Positions 11,359 to 22,283 of a stretch of 64,000 nt of DNA are shown here, one piece after another. The position numbers were made by a program, and so were the translations under genes. Positions within the stretch are counted from its first letter, which is position 1; the number at the start of each line of letters is the position of its first letter. This stretch comes from Leptoclinus maculatus (lineage: Eukaryota > Chordata > Actinopteri > Perciformes > Stichaeidae), in NCBI GenBank assembly GCA_032191485.1, contig JAVDOI010000012.1, positions 13,167,640 through 13,231,639 of the forward strand. The letters are read 5' to 3'. The notes beneath the pieces are model-generated. The model was given only the letters and a program-made list of their open reading frames with translations. It searched no databases and was not told the DNA's origin.

Positions 11359-14107
11359 TCAGCTGCTCTCTGCCTCAGCTTTCTGCTCTGTTTGGGCCGA
11401 TCCATTCTGCTCCGTTGCTGGTTCCTCCACCATGGCTGACTTTTTCGTCGTTCCTGTTGGGATGCAGAGGGAGTGTGAGCGGGGGGATGATGAGTGTGAA
11501 ATGGATGAAAAACAAAACCATAGACAGCAGTGTGTGAGGGCGCTGGCTGACACTGCACCTGTGAGGTAATTTCTGTGCATTCGATGGAACAGCAGGAGAC
11601 CAATGAAGAAGATAAAACCAAAGCAGGCGATTATCATTCCGCACAGCAGGAAGCTGTAGCTGCCTTCAGTCTGGATAATCTGGGGATGAGACAGAGACAA
11701 GAAACTGCTCAACACAAATCCCAAATCTCAGCTGGGCTTGTTTTTGCAATTATAAACCTATTTCTCAACTGCGCACACTATTTTTCTACACTAATGGAGA
11801 TACTCATCAGACTTACTGAGCCAACCAGAACCTGCATCACCATCTCTCCCATCCCTGCACTTGTCACCAGCACTGACGTTGCACATCCTGCAAAAAAAGG
11901 AATGCAGGGTTTATTTCCTCTCCTTGCTTTGATTCCATTTTTGTGTTGTAATTATTGTGCTGTAAACACAATCATTATTATACCCTGATAATCAAGGATG
12001 TCTTCAGTATAGGCGAGCATACAGGGGAATATGCTACTGAGGAAAAGCCCACATAAACAGGTCCCGGCAAAAAGAAAGGTGGTGCTGGTGTAGAAAATAA
12101 GCAGCATCAAGACAGTAACAATGGCACCTGCCTAAAAAGAAGAGCGAGAAATATCAGTTAGGGTGTTTGACCTTTAAGTTTCTTTGTGCATGTCCCGTCT
12201 ACAACGGCACTCTGAATGTTTCCTAGGCCTTACCAGGTTGAACATGAGCAGTCTCACAGGCTGGAAACGGTACGAAAGCGGAATGGACAAAAGACGGCCG
12301 GCAGTGATCGCTGCCCAAAAGATACTGGCCAGGTAACCAGCTGTCTTATTTGGCAATGACATAGGTGGTGCCACACCGTAAGTGTAGACAAAGCCGGCAT
12401 ATGCACCCTGGAAAGAAAAGGCAGATTCTGTCATCTGCTATGCTTTCTGAGTTTTATGTGGATTTCATATGCATTCCTAACATTTTATGATGACCATAGT
12501 AAGTGAAATGCACGTCACATTATTTATCTGCACCCCTCACTCACCACAATGCCATCGGTCATGAAGAGCACCAGCCCACCGAGGATATGAATCATAAAGA
12601 AGGATACTGGCAGCCCGCGCAGGTTATCATTCTGACAGCAGCTAAAGATATTCCCATGACCTGTAACAGAGCGCGAGGGTCACAAGTAACAGATTGTAGC
12701 ACACAAAATGGCATTTATTGTGATTTTTTTCCCCCGGTCTCAGCCGACTGAAAATCTGCAAAAAAAAAATGTATGACTCATCCTAAAATACGAGTCCTGT
12801 GTACAAAGCACTTCTTCCATGTCTTTACCTCCAGCTGCATGCTCCTTCTGCTCCACTTCTGAGCCCTCGGCCCCCTGCTGGTTCTCCATTGCTAGTTCAT
12901 CTTTGTCCAGAAGACGAGGCGTGCCGGGGCAAAATGGGATAAGTTGCTCCCGATACATCAGGAACAGGACTGCAAGGGGCACGGGCAGCTGAGGGTGCAT
13001 AATGAATATTTTTTGCCATTAACTAACCATTAACTAAAAATATCTGATTAAGAAAAAAAGAGTAACTCTTCTCTTGCACATCTACTACTGTGAATCTGTC
13101 AAACGTCTCACATTGATAAGCGCCATGATCCAGAAAGCATAGTGCACATTTGACTCCTCTCCCTCGTGGGGCAGGAAGGTCTGATTTATGTTGTGCGGTG
13201 CAATCGGACTGTTTCTCAGCAGGTTCCTGTGATGATGCACGATCTCAGTCTCATTCCCTGTGTGATTCCCACAGCCCGTCTCGGAGAGGAAAGGATCTGC
13301 AATCAGTGGGCTCACTAGGGCTCCGAACCCAATGAAGAAATGAAGAGCCTGTGAAAATGTAGAAGACAAAAGCCAGAAATGTGACTTACTGTGTTTTTTA
13401 TTATACAATTGGCTCATAAAAATAAAATAAACCAACTAAAACCTACAAATTAAAAACTCTTTAAATTCAAATCTATATTACTTCTGAATCTTCTATTAAT
13501 TATTCACCAAATGCAAATGCTATCATGTCAGATTCCTACAGGTGAGGTACAGGTACTACTACTTACTCACCTGTAAGAAAACAGCCGAATCCCTCTGGTA
13601 GATGGTCACCAGTTGGATGTTAGCAATGGTGTCAATAATGCCCATCGCAAACCCAGACACGGCCATGGCGATGGCAAGCAGGAGAACATTATTGCACAGA
13701 GGGATGATGGCAAATATTACAGAGATGGTGAGAGCAGAGACAAATAAGGCAGCTAGAGATCTGAACAACCTTTAAACAAGAAAAGAGACATCAAGGTTAT
13801 AATGGCAGTGAATTGTTTCCAGATCATTCGTGCACACCGAACACCTGCAAAGCAGAGTCTGGGGGAGGGATACTTACGTCTTCTTGAAAACACCACCAAT
13901 AGAGCTGCCAATCAACAAGCAGAACTGCTGGGCAAAGAATACCCAGGTAATCTGACTAAGTGTGGAGTGTGTTTGACATTGCAAGTCCAAAATTGTGGGT
14001 CCAAGGAAAGCAATGCAGAGTCCAAAGCTGAAGAAAACACTCCAATAGGTGATTGTGTGATGGGCATTCCTTTTGAATAGAGTCACGATCCGCTCATCCA
14101 CAAACAT
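11359..14107 (-). CDS. mfsd4a: MFSD4A-type major facilitator transporter
   Basis: Multi-pass (12-TM) MFS solute carrier related to NaGLT1 (MFSD4B); its substrate is probably a sugar but not certain. Ten exons on the minus strand: 13878-14107, 13571-13769, 13112-13348, 12829-12988, 12545-12660, 12234-12407, 11984-12131, 11817-11887, 11559-11679 and 11359-11453. All phases agree, giving 516 aa against 514 for human MFSD4A. Signature stretches are FSFGLCIAFLGPT, SQITWVFFAQQ, IDTIANIQLV, FIGFGALVSPLIADPFLSE, YAFWIMALIN, GRLLSIPLSYR, MLAYTEDILDY and GSYSFLLCGM. The ATG at 14107 is the first in-frame ATG of the exon. The last intron (11454-11558) is only 105 nt, a multiple of 3, and has no stop in the reading frame. 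Retaining it would insert 35 residues, but its pyrimidine-rich 3' end and the family length favour splicing. The gene is tail-to-tail with chia. Confidence 0.93.
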
Positions 14108-14717
14108 CTTGACCACAGCAAAGGTAGATGTAGCTCAGTGAAACAGACTGACAGGGATTGTCTCACTACCAAGTATTACACTCTCAATATGTGATGATGC
14201 GTGGATGTTTTTTTGTAGGAAAATCAGTTTCTGGATCTCTTTTAAAGCTTTTAGCGCCCTCCTCTTTGGATTGCTTAACTGAAAAGGATGTCCTTTTTAG
14301 TTAATGGGTGAAGTGGAGATTCTTCCAACAATAATATGAACTATTTGAATTATGTCAATGATTAGCAATGAAGAAGAGTCTGTGTTGAAATGCTAGCAGA
14401 AAATGTGCATTTAAATGTTAGGGCACTTCCAACCATATCACTGGAAAATGTATCATCAAGGAAACAATGACACACAGGTTGTCTTTTCTTTTCTACCTTG
14501 ACTATCTTGCGGTACTTATTGCTAAATATTACATAACGTGTTCATCTGTGAGACATCGTTTAATTATTTATTGTGATGAAACACACACCTCTTTCTTCTC
14601 AAGCAATCGTGTCTATGTTTAAATTAGTTTCATAGACCTTTGTTCAATATGCTGCTGAATATATCCAATATCCAGTCTATTACATGTATCCACAATGTTT
14701 CTAATGATTTATCCTCT

Positions 14718-14880
14718 CTTACATTACATTACATTACAGTCATTTTATCCAAAACGACTTACAATTCAGATTCTATCACATTTCTACACCGCAGGCACAG
14801 CTACGGGAGCAATTTTGGGGGCGCTGGGGATCGAACCGCCGATCCTCTGAGGGTAGGGACTTAGCCACAGTCCCTACCCT
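14718..14880. repeat. teleost interspersed repeat with terminal hairpin
   Basis: Begins with (ttaca)n and 'gtcattttatcc aaaacgacttacaa', a variant of the common fish word 'catttatccaaagcgacttacaa'. It continues to 'ggggatcgaaccgcc'. It ends in a perfect 12-bp inverted repeat, agggtagggact (14850-14861) and agtccctaccct (14869-14880), with a 7-nt loop. Family assignment is from memory. Confidence 0.6.
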
Positions 14881-15170
14881 AAAGTGGCTCTTTATAGCCA
14901 CTGTGGCGATGTAGCTCTGTGGATGCCGATGCCGACCTGTCGGTCAATGCAATTCTTTGATCCAGACTGACTAACAACTATGGATTACCATGAAATTTGG
15001 TACAGGAATTCATGGTACCCAGAGGATGAACGAACGTACTAAACTAAGGCTTTGAACTTGGTAAACAACATACATGCTAAACATCAACGTGTTAGCATTG
15101 TCATAATGTTGGCACACTGTCTTTATATATGGCATTTGGTGATGTATTGTAGACTGAGGTCTGAACTGAA
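14881..15170. repeat. dispersed teleost repeat ('ccatgaaatttggtacag' type)
   Basis: Contains 'accatgaaatttggtacag' followed by 'catggtacccagaggatgaa' and 'catgctaaacatcaacgtgttagcat'. These are variants of a repeat text common in fish genomes. A second short inverted repeat (agtggct...agccact) sits at its left edge. Confidence 0.5.
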
Positions 15171-15261
15171 GTGAATACAGGTTTGAGGTTTCAATAATAA
15201 TTGTTATCAAATTTAATCGTGCATCTTCTTCTTGTTCTCTAAATATTTTTTCTTGCTGGCA

Positions 15262-15283
15262 TGTGTGTGTGTGTGTGTGTGTG
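15262..15283. repeat. (TG)n microsatellite
   Basis: Eleven consecutive TG units, immediately right of the dispersed-repeat cluster. Confidence 0.9.
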
Positions 15284-17139
15284 GGTCCGTCTAAAGTTCA
15301 GGAAGGAAGGCCACTCAGGATGGACAATATGTGCAAAATGACACTACAATGTTTAGCTTGACCCCATTTGATGTCAACCTGCGAAGGAACTGGCAGATAC
15401 TGTGCATCTCAAGACTATCGCATAATTTAGACATTTGGAATTCTTGCACTTAATTGTTCCGTGTTCAATTTTATATGTATTTTATATGCGTTGTATTACT
15501 TGGCCCTCAGTGGGATGAATAAAAAGAAAGGGCTTAATACCTAATCCCTTCAATGATTGCATGGGAGAAGCAAAGCTCTACCGGTTATGGCCAAACATGG
15601 GCTTCCGGCAAAGTTGAAACAAGGGAAACTAAAGAAATCACAATACAGTCTAATTATTAAAACTGCAAGTGTAGGCATCTTAAAACATTTTGTTGAGTAA
15701 TCTGACACCATTAAAAGCTCCCTGAGTTATATGTAATAAACATTTGCAGGATGATGACACAAATCTTTATGTGTTTGATTTAATGGATAATTCTTTTGCT
15801 CTCAGTAATCAATTATTTTGAATAAATGTTGCTTTCTTGGTACTTAATTTGCTACTTGCACAAGTATGATGCATATCCATATTCTCTGTCTTATTTAAGT
15901 TACTTGTGACACATTTTCCTGTGAGTGTATCTGTCTACACAGTGGAGCATATGCCAGGATCCCACAGTCTACCAAACTCAGCTGTGTAACTGATTTGCCA
16001 ACATGCCCTGCACGGTGGAGATGCTGGTCAGGTACTAAAACCTGAGAAATATGTGTGTTTATACAAAAGGCATTCATTAACATCCGCTTCCTCTACTGGA
16101 GATATAGCAACACAAGATGACTTCTCCAGGTAATTGTCAACTAACACAATCCTAGAGGCGTGCACGGGGGTGTTAAAAATCTACTGAAGTAGGACATCTG
16201 TTTTTGAATTAACATATCATTTACACAGGTTAGATTAAGAAGAGGAAGAAGAAGAGGATGTGTTTGCTAATTAAAAAACACAAAATTCTCGAAAATCTGT
16301 GTACTTGAGGAAGTGGGTGAATAAGTTTAAGCTGCTCCACATTTTATAAAAGTAAATGCATCACTTGATTTATTTATTGTATTTTTGTTGAACACTTTTC
16401 CACACCCCTCCAGACATGTTGAGCTCAATGCAGAAACACTATATGCTTGGAATGATAATTTGTGCTGCTACGCAAAAAAAAAAACATTGACGGAAATTCT
16501 TCATGTCCAGTCCTTCACTCTCTTTGAAGAATATGCAAATATATCTTGAAAGTTGAACTGCTGGACACAAGATGTTTCCCATTTCACTGAAAAGTGTATA
16601 TGCACCAGAGGCTTCAGCTGTGCACATTGTACTCAGAGACATCTTTCCCCTTTCGGCAGATGAATGGTAAAACAGCCTTCTAGTGTTAAACTCTGCACAT
16701 ACATCAGTACGCACAGTGACGCTCAAACACTGCAGTGAAATAACAAAGTAACGAAAACACATTTTTTTTAGGAGAGCATTTTCTACACACAGTTTCAACA
16801 CTAGATGGTGTAAAAGTATTGCATTCATCCACAATTTAAGGCAAAATAAATCCGGTTTGCTCTCTATGGAACGAGATTGTTGCTCTCTCTCTATCTCTTA
16901 AACACACCGAGCACAATACACCGGGCTTGCTGATGGCAGCCACATGAGGAGATAAGACATCACTGACGGGCTTTAAAGTGGACAAAAACGACATTGCCTT
17001 GCACCTCTCTGTCTCATCTCCATAGGCTGACATTTAGCCAACTCTCGATGAGAGGCCTGAGACAGTTCCAGGACAATGTGAAAGGAATCATAATCAGATT
17101 TTTCTCTCTGCTCTTCCCCCAGCATATACTTCTTTTTTG

Positions 17140-17640
17140 TATCAAATCTGTATTTTACCAGGTAACTCTCATTTTGATTTAGAAAATCTCTTTTCCAAGA
17201 GAGCCCTGGCCAAGACGGCAGCAAAGTGTTTCAAGCTAGATATACACAGACATACTAGTTAATACACAGTCACATGCCCAGGAACACAGACAGGAGGAAA
17301 CAGAAATAGCGATGGAAGCAATTACAAACTCTTATTGAATTAGCCTCCAAACCCTTCACAAAGTATTTAAAAGTTCTAACTGGGATCAACTGCAGGTCTG
17401 TCTGCAATCGGTTCCAGGCTGCAGGGGCGGACAGCATGGCGGTCTATTTCAGTGCCAGCTTTACGGACAAACAGTAAGATGGTGCCATTTGATCACAAAC
17501 AACAATAACTGCTTTTAGGGAAGATATACCCAGAAAGACAGGAGGGGAGCAGACCAAGGATGGACTGAATATGTGCCAGTGGGTAAGTCTGTGCAAAGCC
17601 AATGAAAGCCACAACACTGTGTGAGCCTGCAGAGAAAAGC
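17140..17640. repeat. probable dispersed repeat, about 0.5 kb
   Basis: The segment 'ttttaccaggtaactctcat' then 'aaaatctcttttccaagaga' and 'gccctggccaagacggcagc' matches the form of a repeat widely seen in fish and frog DNA. The right boundary is approximate. No ORF of interest. Confidence 0.45.
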
Positions 17641-19717
17641 ACATGCTGCCATATAATATAAAAGAATAATAAATGCCATGGATTACATGCTAATACCTCC
17701 GAAGCCCACTATATTTCTTCATAAGCCTGTGGATGTGTATATTTAATAACACGTGAGAGAGCAACATAATCATTTCAAGGTCTTTGAGAAGGAGGAAGTC
17801 ACAGTATGTTTGTTCATTGTTACTTGTCAAGTCAGACAGGCATACATGATTTAGTCAGTATGCATTAACACAAGTGAGGGGATTAGCTATAGTTGACATG
17901 ATACAGGCTCCTCTTGGAGCAGTAAGACATGTACCTGTCACATATCCGTATTTCTCCAGTCAGTCCCCGGCAGCCCTGGGTGGAAATGCCCCGCAGTGTA
18001 CCCCCGACACATCTCCTCAGGCCCAAAATAGAGCCACGGATATATGTGGTATGCAAACAGACATGGCTGCGGGGCAAAACAGTTCTATTCTTCGAGGCTC
18101 TGGGCTGTCAAACTAGCTGCTAGGTGGTAGCAGTTAAAACATAAAGCACTTGTGAGGGTTGGTACATGAGCAGATTAAAAAAGTCATCAAATTATTCCGA
18201 GGACTTTAAGAGAGAGACAAAGAAAATGAAGTGTCACTTTCACGTGAAATCATTTCTATGAAACTGATAAGGGAGCATGCTCTATAGGAACTCTTTGCTT
18301 TTTGAAAGTAGGAAGAAACCAATCCGAAGATGCTAAAACAGTGACGATGAAGGAATCTTATTTTTACAGACTAACAACTTTACCACTGTTTCTTTAAGAA
18401 TAATATATAATTAGGACAGCCCCACCTCAAGTCTGCTAATATTTATATTTCATTTGCCAGTTATGTTTTGATGAGAAACAATCACTGTTCTTCAACTGCA
18501 GGAATTGCTTTTTGTGTGGCTTACAAGTCGCATGGAGGTGGTTGAGGTGATTAAGGTTTTATGGTTTTGTCTACATGTCAATAAAAAGTAGACTTGTCCT
18601 GTCAAGAGTGCGCTCAAGCCACTGTTGAATATTTAACCAAGCCCATGATATGTACCTTTAAAGGATAGGTTCACATTTATCAGTTTTTCTTGGTGTGATC
18701 ATTCATCCTATTGATTTTTTTAACGAAAAGTGATTGTGACTTTGAATAACCACCCAAACTCAGACTGCTGACGCATCACATTAGTTTCAGCTACACTTTG
18801 AAATGTATTTTGTTTTGCACAGAACGAGGATTGGGTATTTAGTCTCCCATCATTAACATTGAAAGCGCATTAGAAAGGGATCTTGTACTGGCCAGCATGA
18901 ACGGGAGGAATGATAACAGCAAGCAAAGCTTGTATCAGTGTTCGTACAGCTTGTTTCACGGCCCACTTGAAGAAATGTGAACCTATTCTTTAACCAAGTT
19001 CTGTGTGTGCCAATACATAACCCTAACACATGTTAAATCATGTTTTAGTTGCTACATGCTGGTTTTGTCTTATAAGAGTGAATATAAGGAAAATGAACAA
19101 AATACAGTGTCAAAGAACAGTTAGCAGATACCTTCAGTATCAACATTTTGACCAATTTTTCTAATTACGTTGATAGGAAAGGCATTATATTTTCTAACAA
19201 ATCGTATTTGCTGTTGCACATTAGTACATAAACACGACGACAGGGTTGGACAGCAGCAGAAAGGGGAGATCTTCTGATACGACTCCAGCGTTATCATGAA
19301 TCTTAAAAGAATACTGCTCTTGTACTCTGTGTGCACATTAGGTCTTTCTTTCAGAATGTCATTTGAGTTTTGAAGTGTATTGGACTGAGTGCAGGGCCTT
19401 ATACTCCAACAGTGGCTTTAATATTATGTGAATAGTAGTTTAAGTTCAGTGGAGCGCTGATGCTTATCCAAAGGCTTCAATCAGGAATCCCCACCCAGGA
19501 TCTGTATCTACACTTTCTGACCGCCTGACATCATCTTAAACCTCTACAAAAACAAAGAATTCTACAGTACATCACTTCTAAAGGCTCAGCAGGTGTTATG
19601 CAGCAAAGCTGACATTAAATCCTCTGAGTGGGATTTAAGGGTGTAAGGTAAGCTCTGCTTTTTTGGGATGCGTCACTCATCAAGTGCCACTCAAGTCCAG
19701 CTCACATGGTTTACAGT

Positions 19718-19915
19718 AGGGCTGCAACTGATGATGATTTTTTTATTATCAATTAACTTGGAGAATATATGGTAAACAATGGTAAAGAAACTAAAGATAT
19801 TTAGTTTAATACCATAGAAGATGAGGAAAACCATTCAAATATAGTCTATCTTTGTAATTTTGTCTTTAAAAATGACTCAAATGATTAAGTGATTGTAGAA
19901 ACTGTTGCAGGTAAA
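19718..19915. repeat. dispersed 'gggctgcaac' element fragment
   Basis: Starts 'agggctgcaactgatgatga', contains 'taccatagaagatgaggaaa' and 'aaaaatgactcaaatgatta', and ends 'aaactgttgcag'. This is the usual beginning-to-end order of a very common fish non-autonomous element with 'gggctgcaact ... gttgcagc' ends. A related fragment lies in a pm20d1 intron (33.88-34.02 kb). Confidence 0.55.
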
Positions 19916-20965
19916 AATAAATTCCGATCGACTCGTCGTAGTTCTCGTTCACAGTAAATAACCCTACTGTACCTACCGAAAACACAACTGCAACCTCTTC
20001 AATGGTCCTATTCAGTTTCCAACTTACTTTCTCTCCTGATGTCATGCAGAAAAGAAAAGAAGAGTCGCATCCTCTGTGTTCGCAAATAATCGTAGACATT
20101 ATTCATTTGTTGTTTGAAACCTTGAAATGGAGAAAGCTGGATAGAACTGTAACAAGTCGAAAAGCTCATTTTTTTCCCAATATATTGCTCATCTTCACAA
20201 GCCCGAACAGCAGCTCAAGGCCAACAACAGAGAGACAATCAAATTGGTATGATTTCATGGGGAGGTTGCCACTGCAGCAGATTTTCTCCTCCCTTACGAT
20301 TTAGCTATAATTCTAGGAATCATTGTAATCTATTGTGAACAGCTGACTAAACAGTAAAATCACAAGTAGCCTAAAAAAGGATTAGTTTGAAGAGCGGTTT
20401 TCCTGAAATGGATGTGGCAGAGTTCTAGAGTACAGACGGCTTAGCCAACACAGGAATAGAAATCCACCACCGTGCCCATTTACATGGATGAAATGCTTTG
20501 TCAGTATATCAGCACAGATAATAACTTGAGCCGTGATAGAGTGTACGACCTCAGTGGATTTAATGAAAGGCAAGTGATGAATTCAAAACCCCACAGAGGA
20601 AAACAGATTTTCTGTATTGAGGACTGAACTAGCTTTGTTGCCCTGAGGATCTTTCTGTCAGTGAACAACTCATGCATGCAGCTGTCTGGTAATATGTTTG
20701 TACACACACACATCCGGACACAGAAAAACAAACAATGGTGATTTATTCTTTTCTATCATGAGACGTCTCTTGTTTCTTCCCTTCGTCTCCTTCTCCCCTG
20801 CGCCCTCTCTCCCACCGCCTCCCCCCCGACACAGTTGTAGAGAGCGGAGCAATGGTGCGTGTCCGAGTGAAACCTGGTGAATAGTAATGAACCCAGCCTG
20901 TGTGTCTATTTGAGAGAGAGCAAGAAAAAAAGACAGAGAGAGGGTAAGGAAGGGTTTGCCGGGGA

Positions 20966-21020
20966 AGGAGGAGGAGGAGGAGGAGGTGGAGGAAGAGGAG
21001 GAGGAGGAGGAAGAGGAGGG
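20966..21020. repeat. (GGA)n purine-strand tract
   Basis: Interrupted GGA/GGAA repeat, with mirror purine runs continuing on both sides. Confidence 0.85.
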
Positions 21021-21955
21021 TAGACTGTGAGTGAAAACAGGGCTTCTCTTGCGCCACTGATGCAGCACAAGCAGCGGTGAGAAGCACAGTGGTGACTGAC
21101 AAGAGATGCGGTCGCATTAATCCTTTACACCCTCCACACGCTCTGTGTCACACTGCTCATCAGCCATTCTGGTCAGGACGATGCGATGAACACGTCACTC
21201 GTTAAAAGAAACTGTAGCTTTTTTCCGTTTATTGTGCTTCTCATTCGCCCTATCCCCCCCCTCTCCTTGCGTAGACAGGGTGAGGCGGGTGTATTAGTAG
21301 AGGAAATGGATTCGAGGGGGAGATAGCTGTGGGTGAATGTGACTCAGAGAAGGGCAACAGCACCTGCTGTCTTCATCCCAGATTCACCAGGCAAAATAGC
21401 ATTCTGCCTCTACTAGTGGACTGTTGAAAAACCAGCCCAAACAAAGACTAAGACTGTAAAGACACCGGGATCTTTAGATCAGAGTTGACTTGAAGTCACC
21501 CCTCATTTGGTAATCATTCTGGTCCTCTTGTTTTAAACCACCCACCCAAACTGTCAATACTGTATGTGCAGGGTGACAAAAAGAAACTTTGTGTCATCGT
21601 TGGGAGAAAACATGTGCATTAATACAAAAATGCAGCTTCTGTACACAACTGAGGGATAAGTGACCGGAATATTCAGCAACTGGCTGCAAAGATCAACTAG
21701 AGTGCCAGGACTGAAAGGAAAGGGAACAAACACAATAGGGAGCCCCCCTACCTCAGCCCCTCTTTTATCCTTTTCCATCCAGGACCCATGGGCACTCTGC
21801 CAACTTGGAATCTTAAGAACTCATTCAGCGAAAGCCAAAGAAAGGGACTTGTTTAAATCCAGGACTCATTCTCTCACAGTCTCTTGTTTTTCCTTACATT
21901 TCCCACGTGAAGAGGGATTTCTGGTTACTGTTTTCTCTGACATTGCATCTGAGGA

Positions 21956-21998
21956 GAGGTGGTGGGGGTGGGTGGTGGTGGTGGGGGGGGGGGGGGGG
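21956..21998. repeat. GGT/poly-G tract
   Basis: GGTGGGGGTGGGTGGTGG-type sequence ending in a run of 16 G. It could form a G-quadruplex on the plus strand. It lies 85 nt before a long (CT)n tract. Confidence 0.85.
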
Positions 21999-22079
21999 TT
22001 CAAGAATTGCCATTCAAGCAACGTTTCGTCAGATTCGTGGTTTATTGTGAGCGAGTGATCTCCCTTCTGAGTCTCCTTT

Positions 22080-22082
<3 letters not shown>

Positions 22083-22123
<41 letters not shown>
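22083..22123. repeat. (CT)n microsatellite
   Basis: About 20 uninterrupted CT dinucleotides. Confidence 0.95.
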
Positions 22124-22125
<2 letters not shown>

Positions 22126-22238
22126 AGTTTTCATTCTGCTTTTACTCCCCCTGTCTCCCCACTCTCGCTCCTGCTCACACAGTAACTCCTCCTCCCCCCA
22201 CTACCCATTGTCTCACCATACAGTACTCGGCTGAGGGG

Positions 22239-22283
22239 ATGCCATACTCGTTCCAGCGAGGGACGCAGGAGAGGGAGAAGGAG
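22239..22283 (+). other. orphan exon-like segment (15 codons + donor)
   Basis: ATG followed by 15 open codons (MPYSFQRGTQEREKE) runs directly into a perfect GTAAGA donor at 22284. It lies just after G-rich and CT-rich tracts of the kind found near promoters. It could be the first coding exon of an unrecognised gene, an alternative 5' exon of the LAP2-like gene 5.6 kb downstream, or chance. No following exon was recognised. Confidence 0.22.

Noticed and set aside
11359..11724. Continuous 121-codon C-terminal exon of mfsd4a without the last intron
   Set aside because: It would insert 35 residues absent from the family. A GT...AG pair with a pyrimidine tract gives 516 aa, matching human 514.
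14718..14880. tRNA gene suggested by the 'gatcgaacc' B-box-like text
   Set aside because: No cloverleaf or anticodon arm can be drawn; the text belongs to a dispersed repeat.
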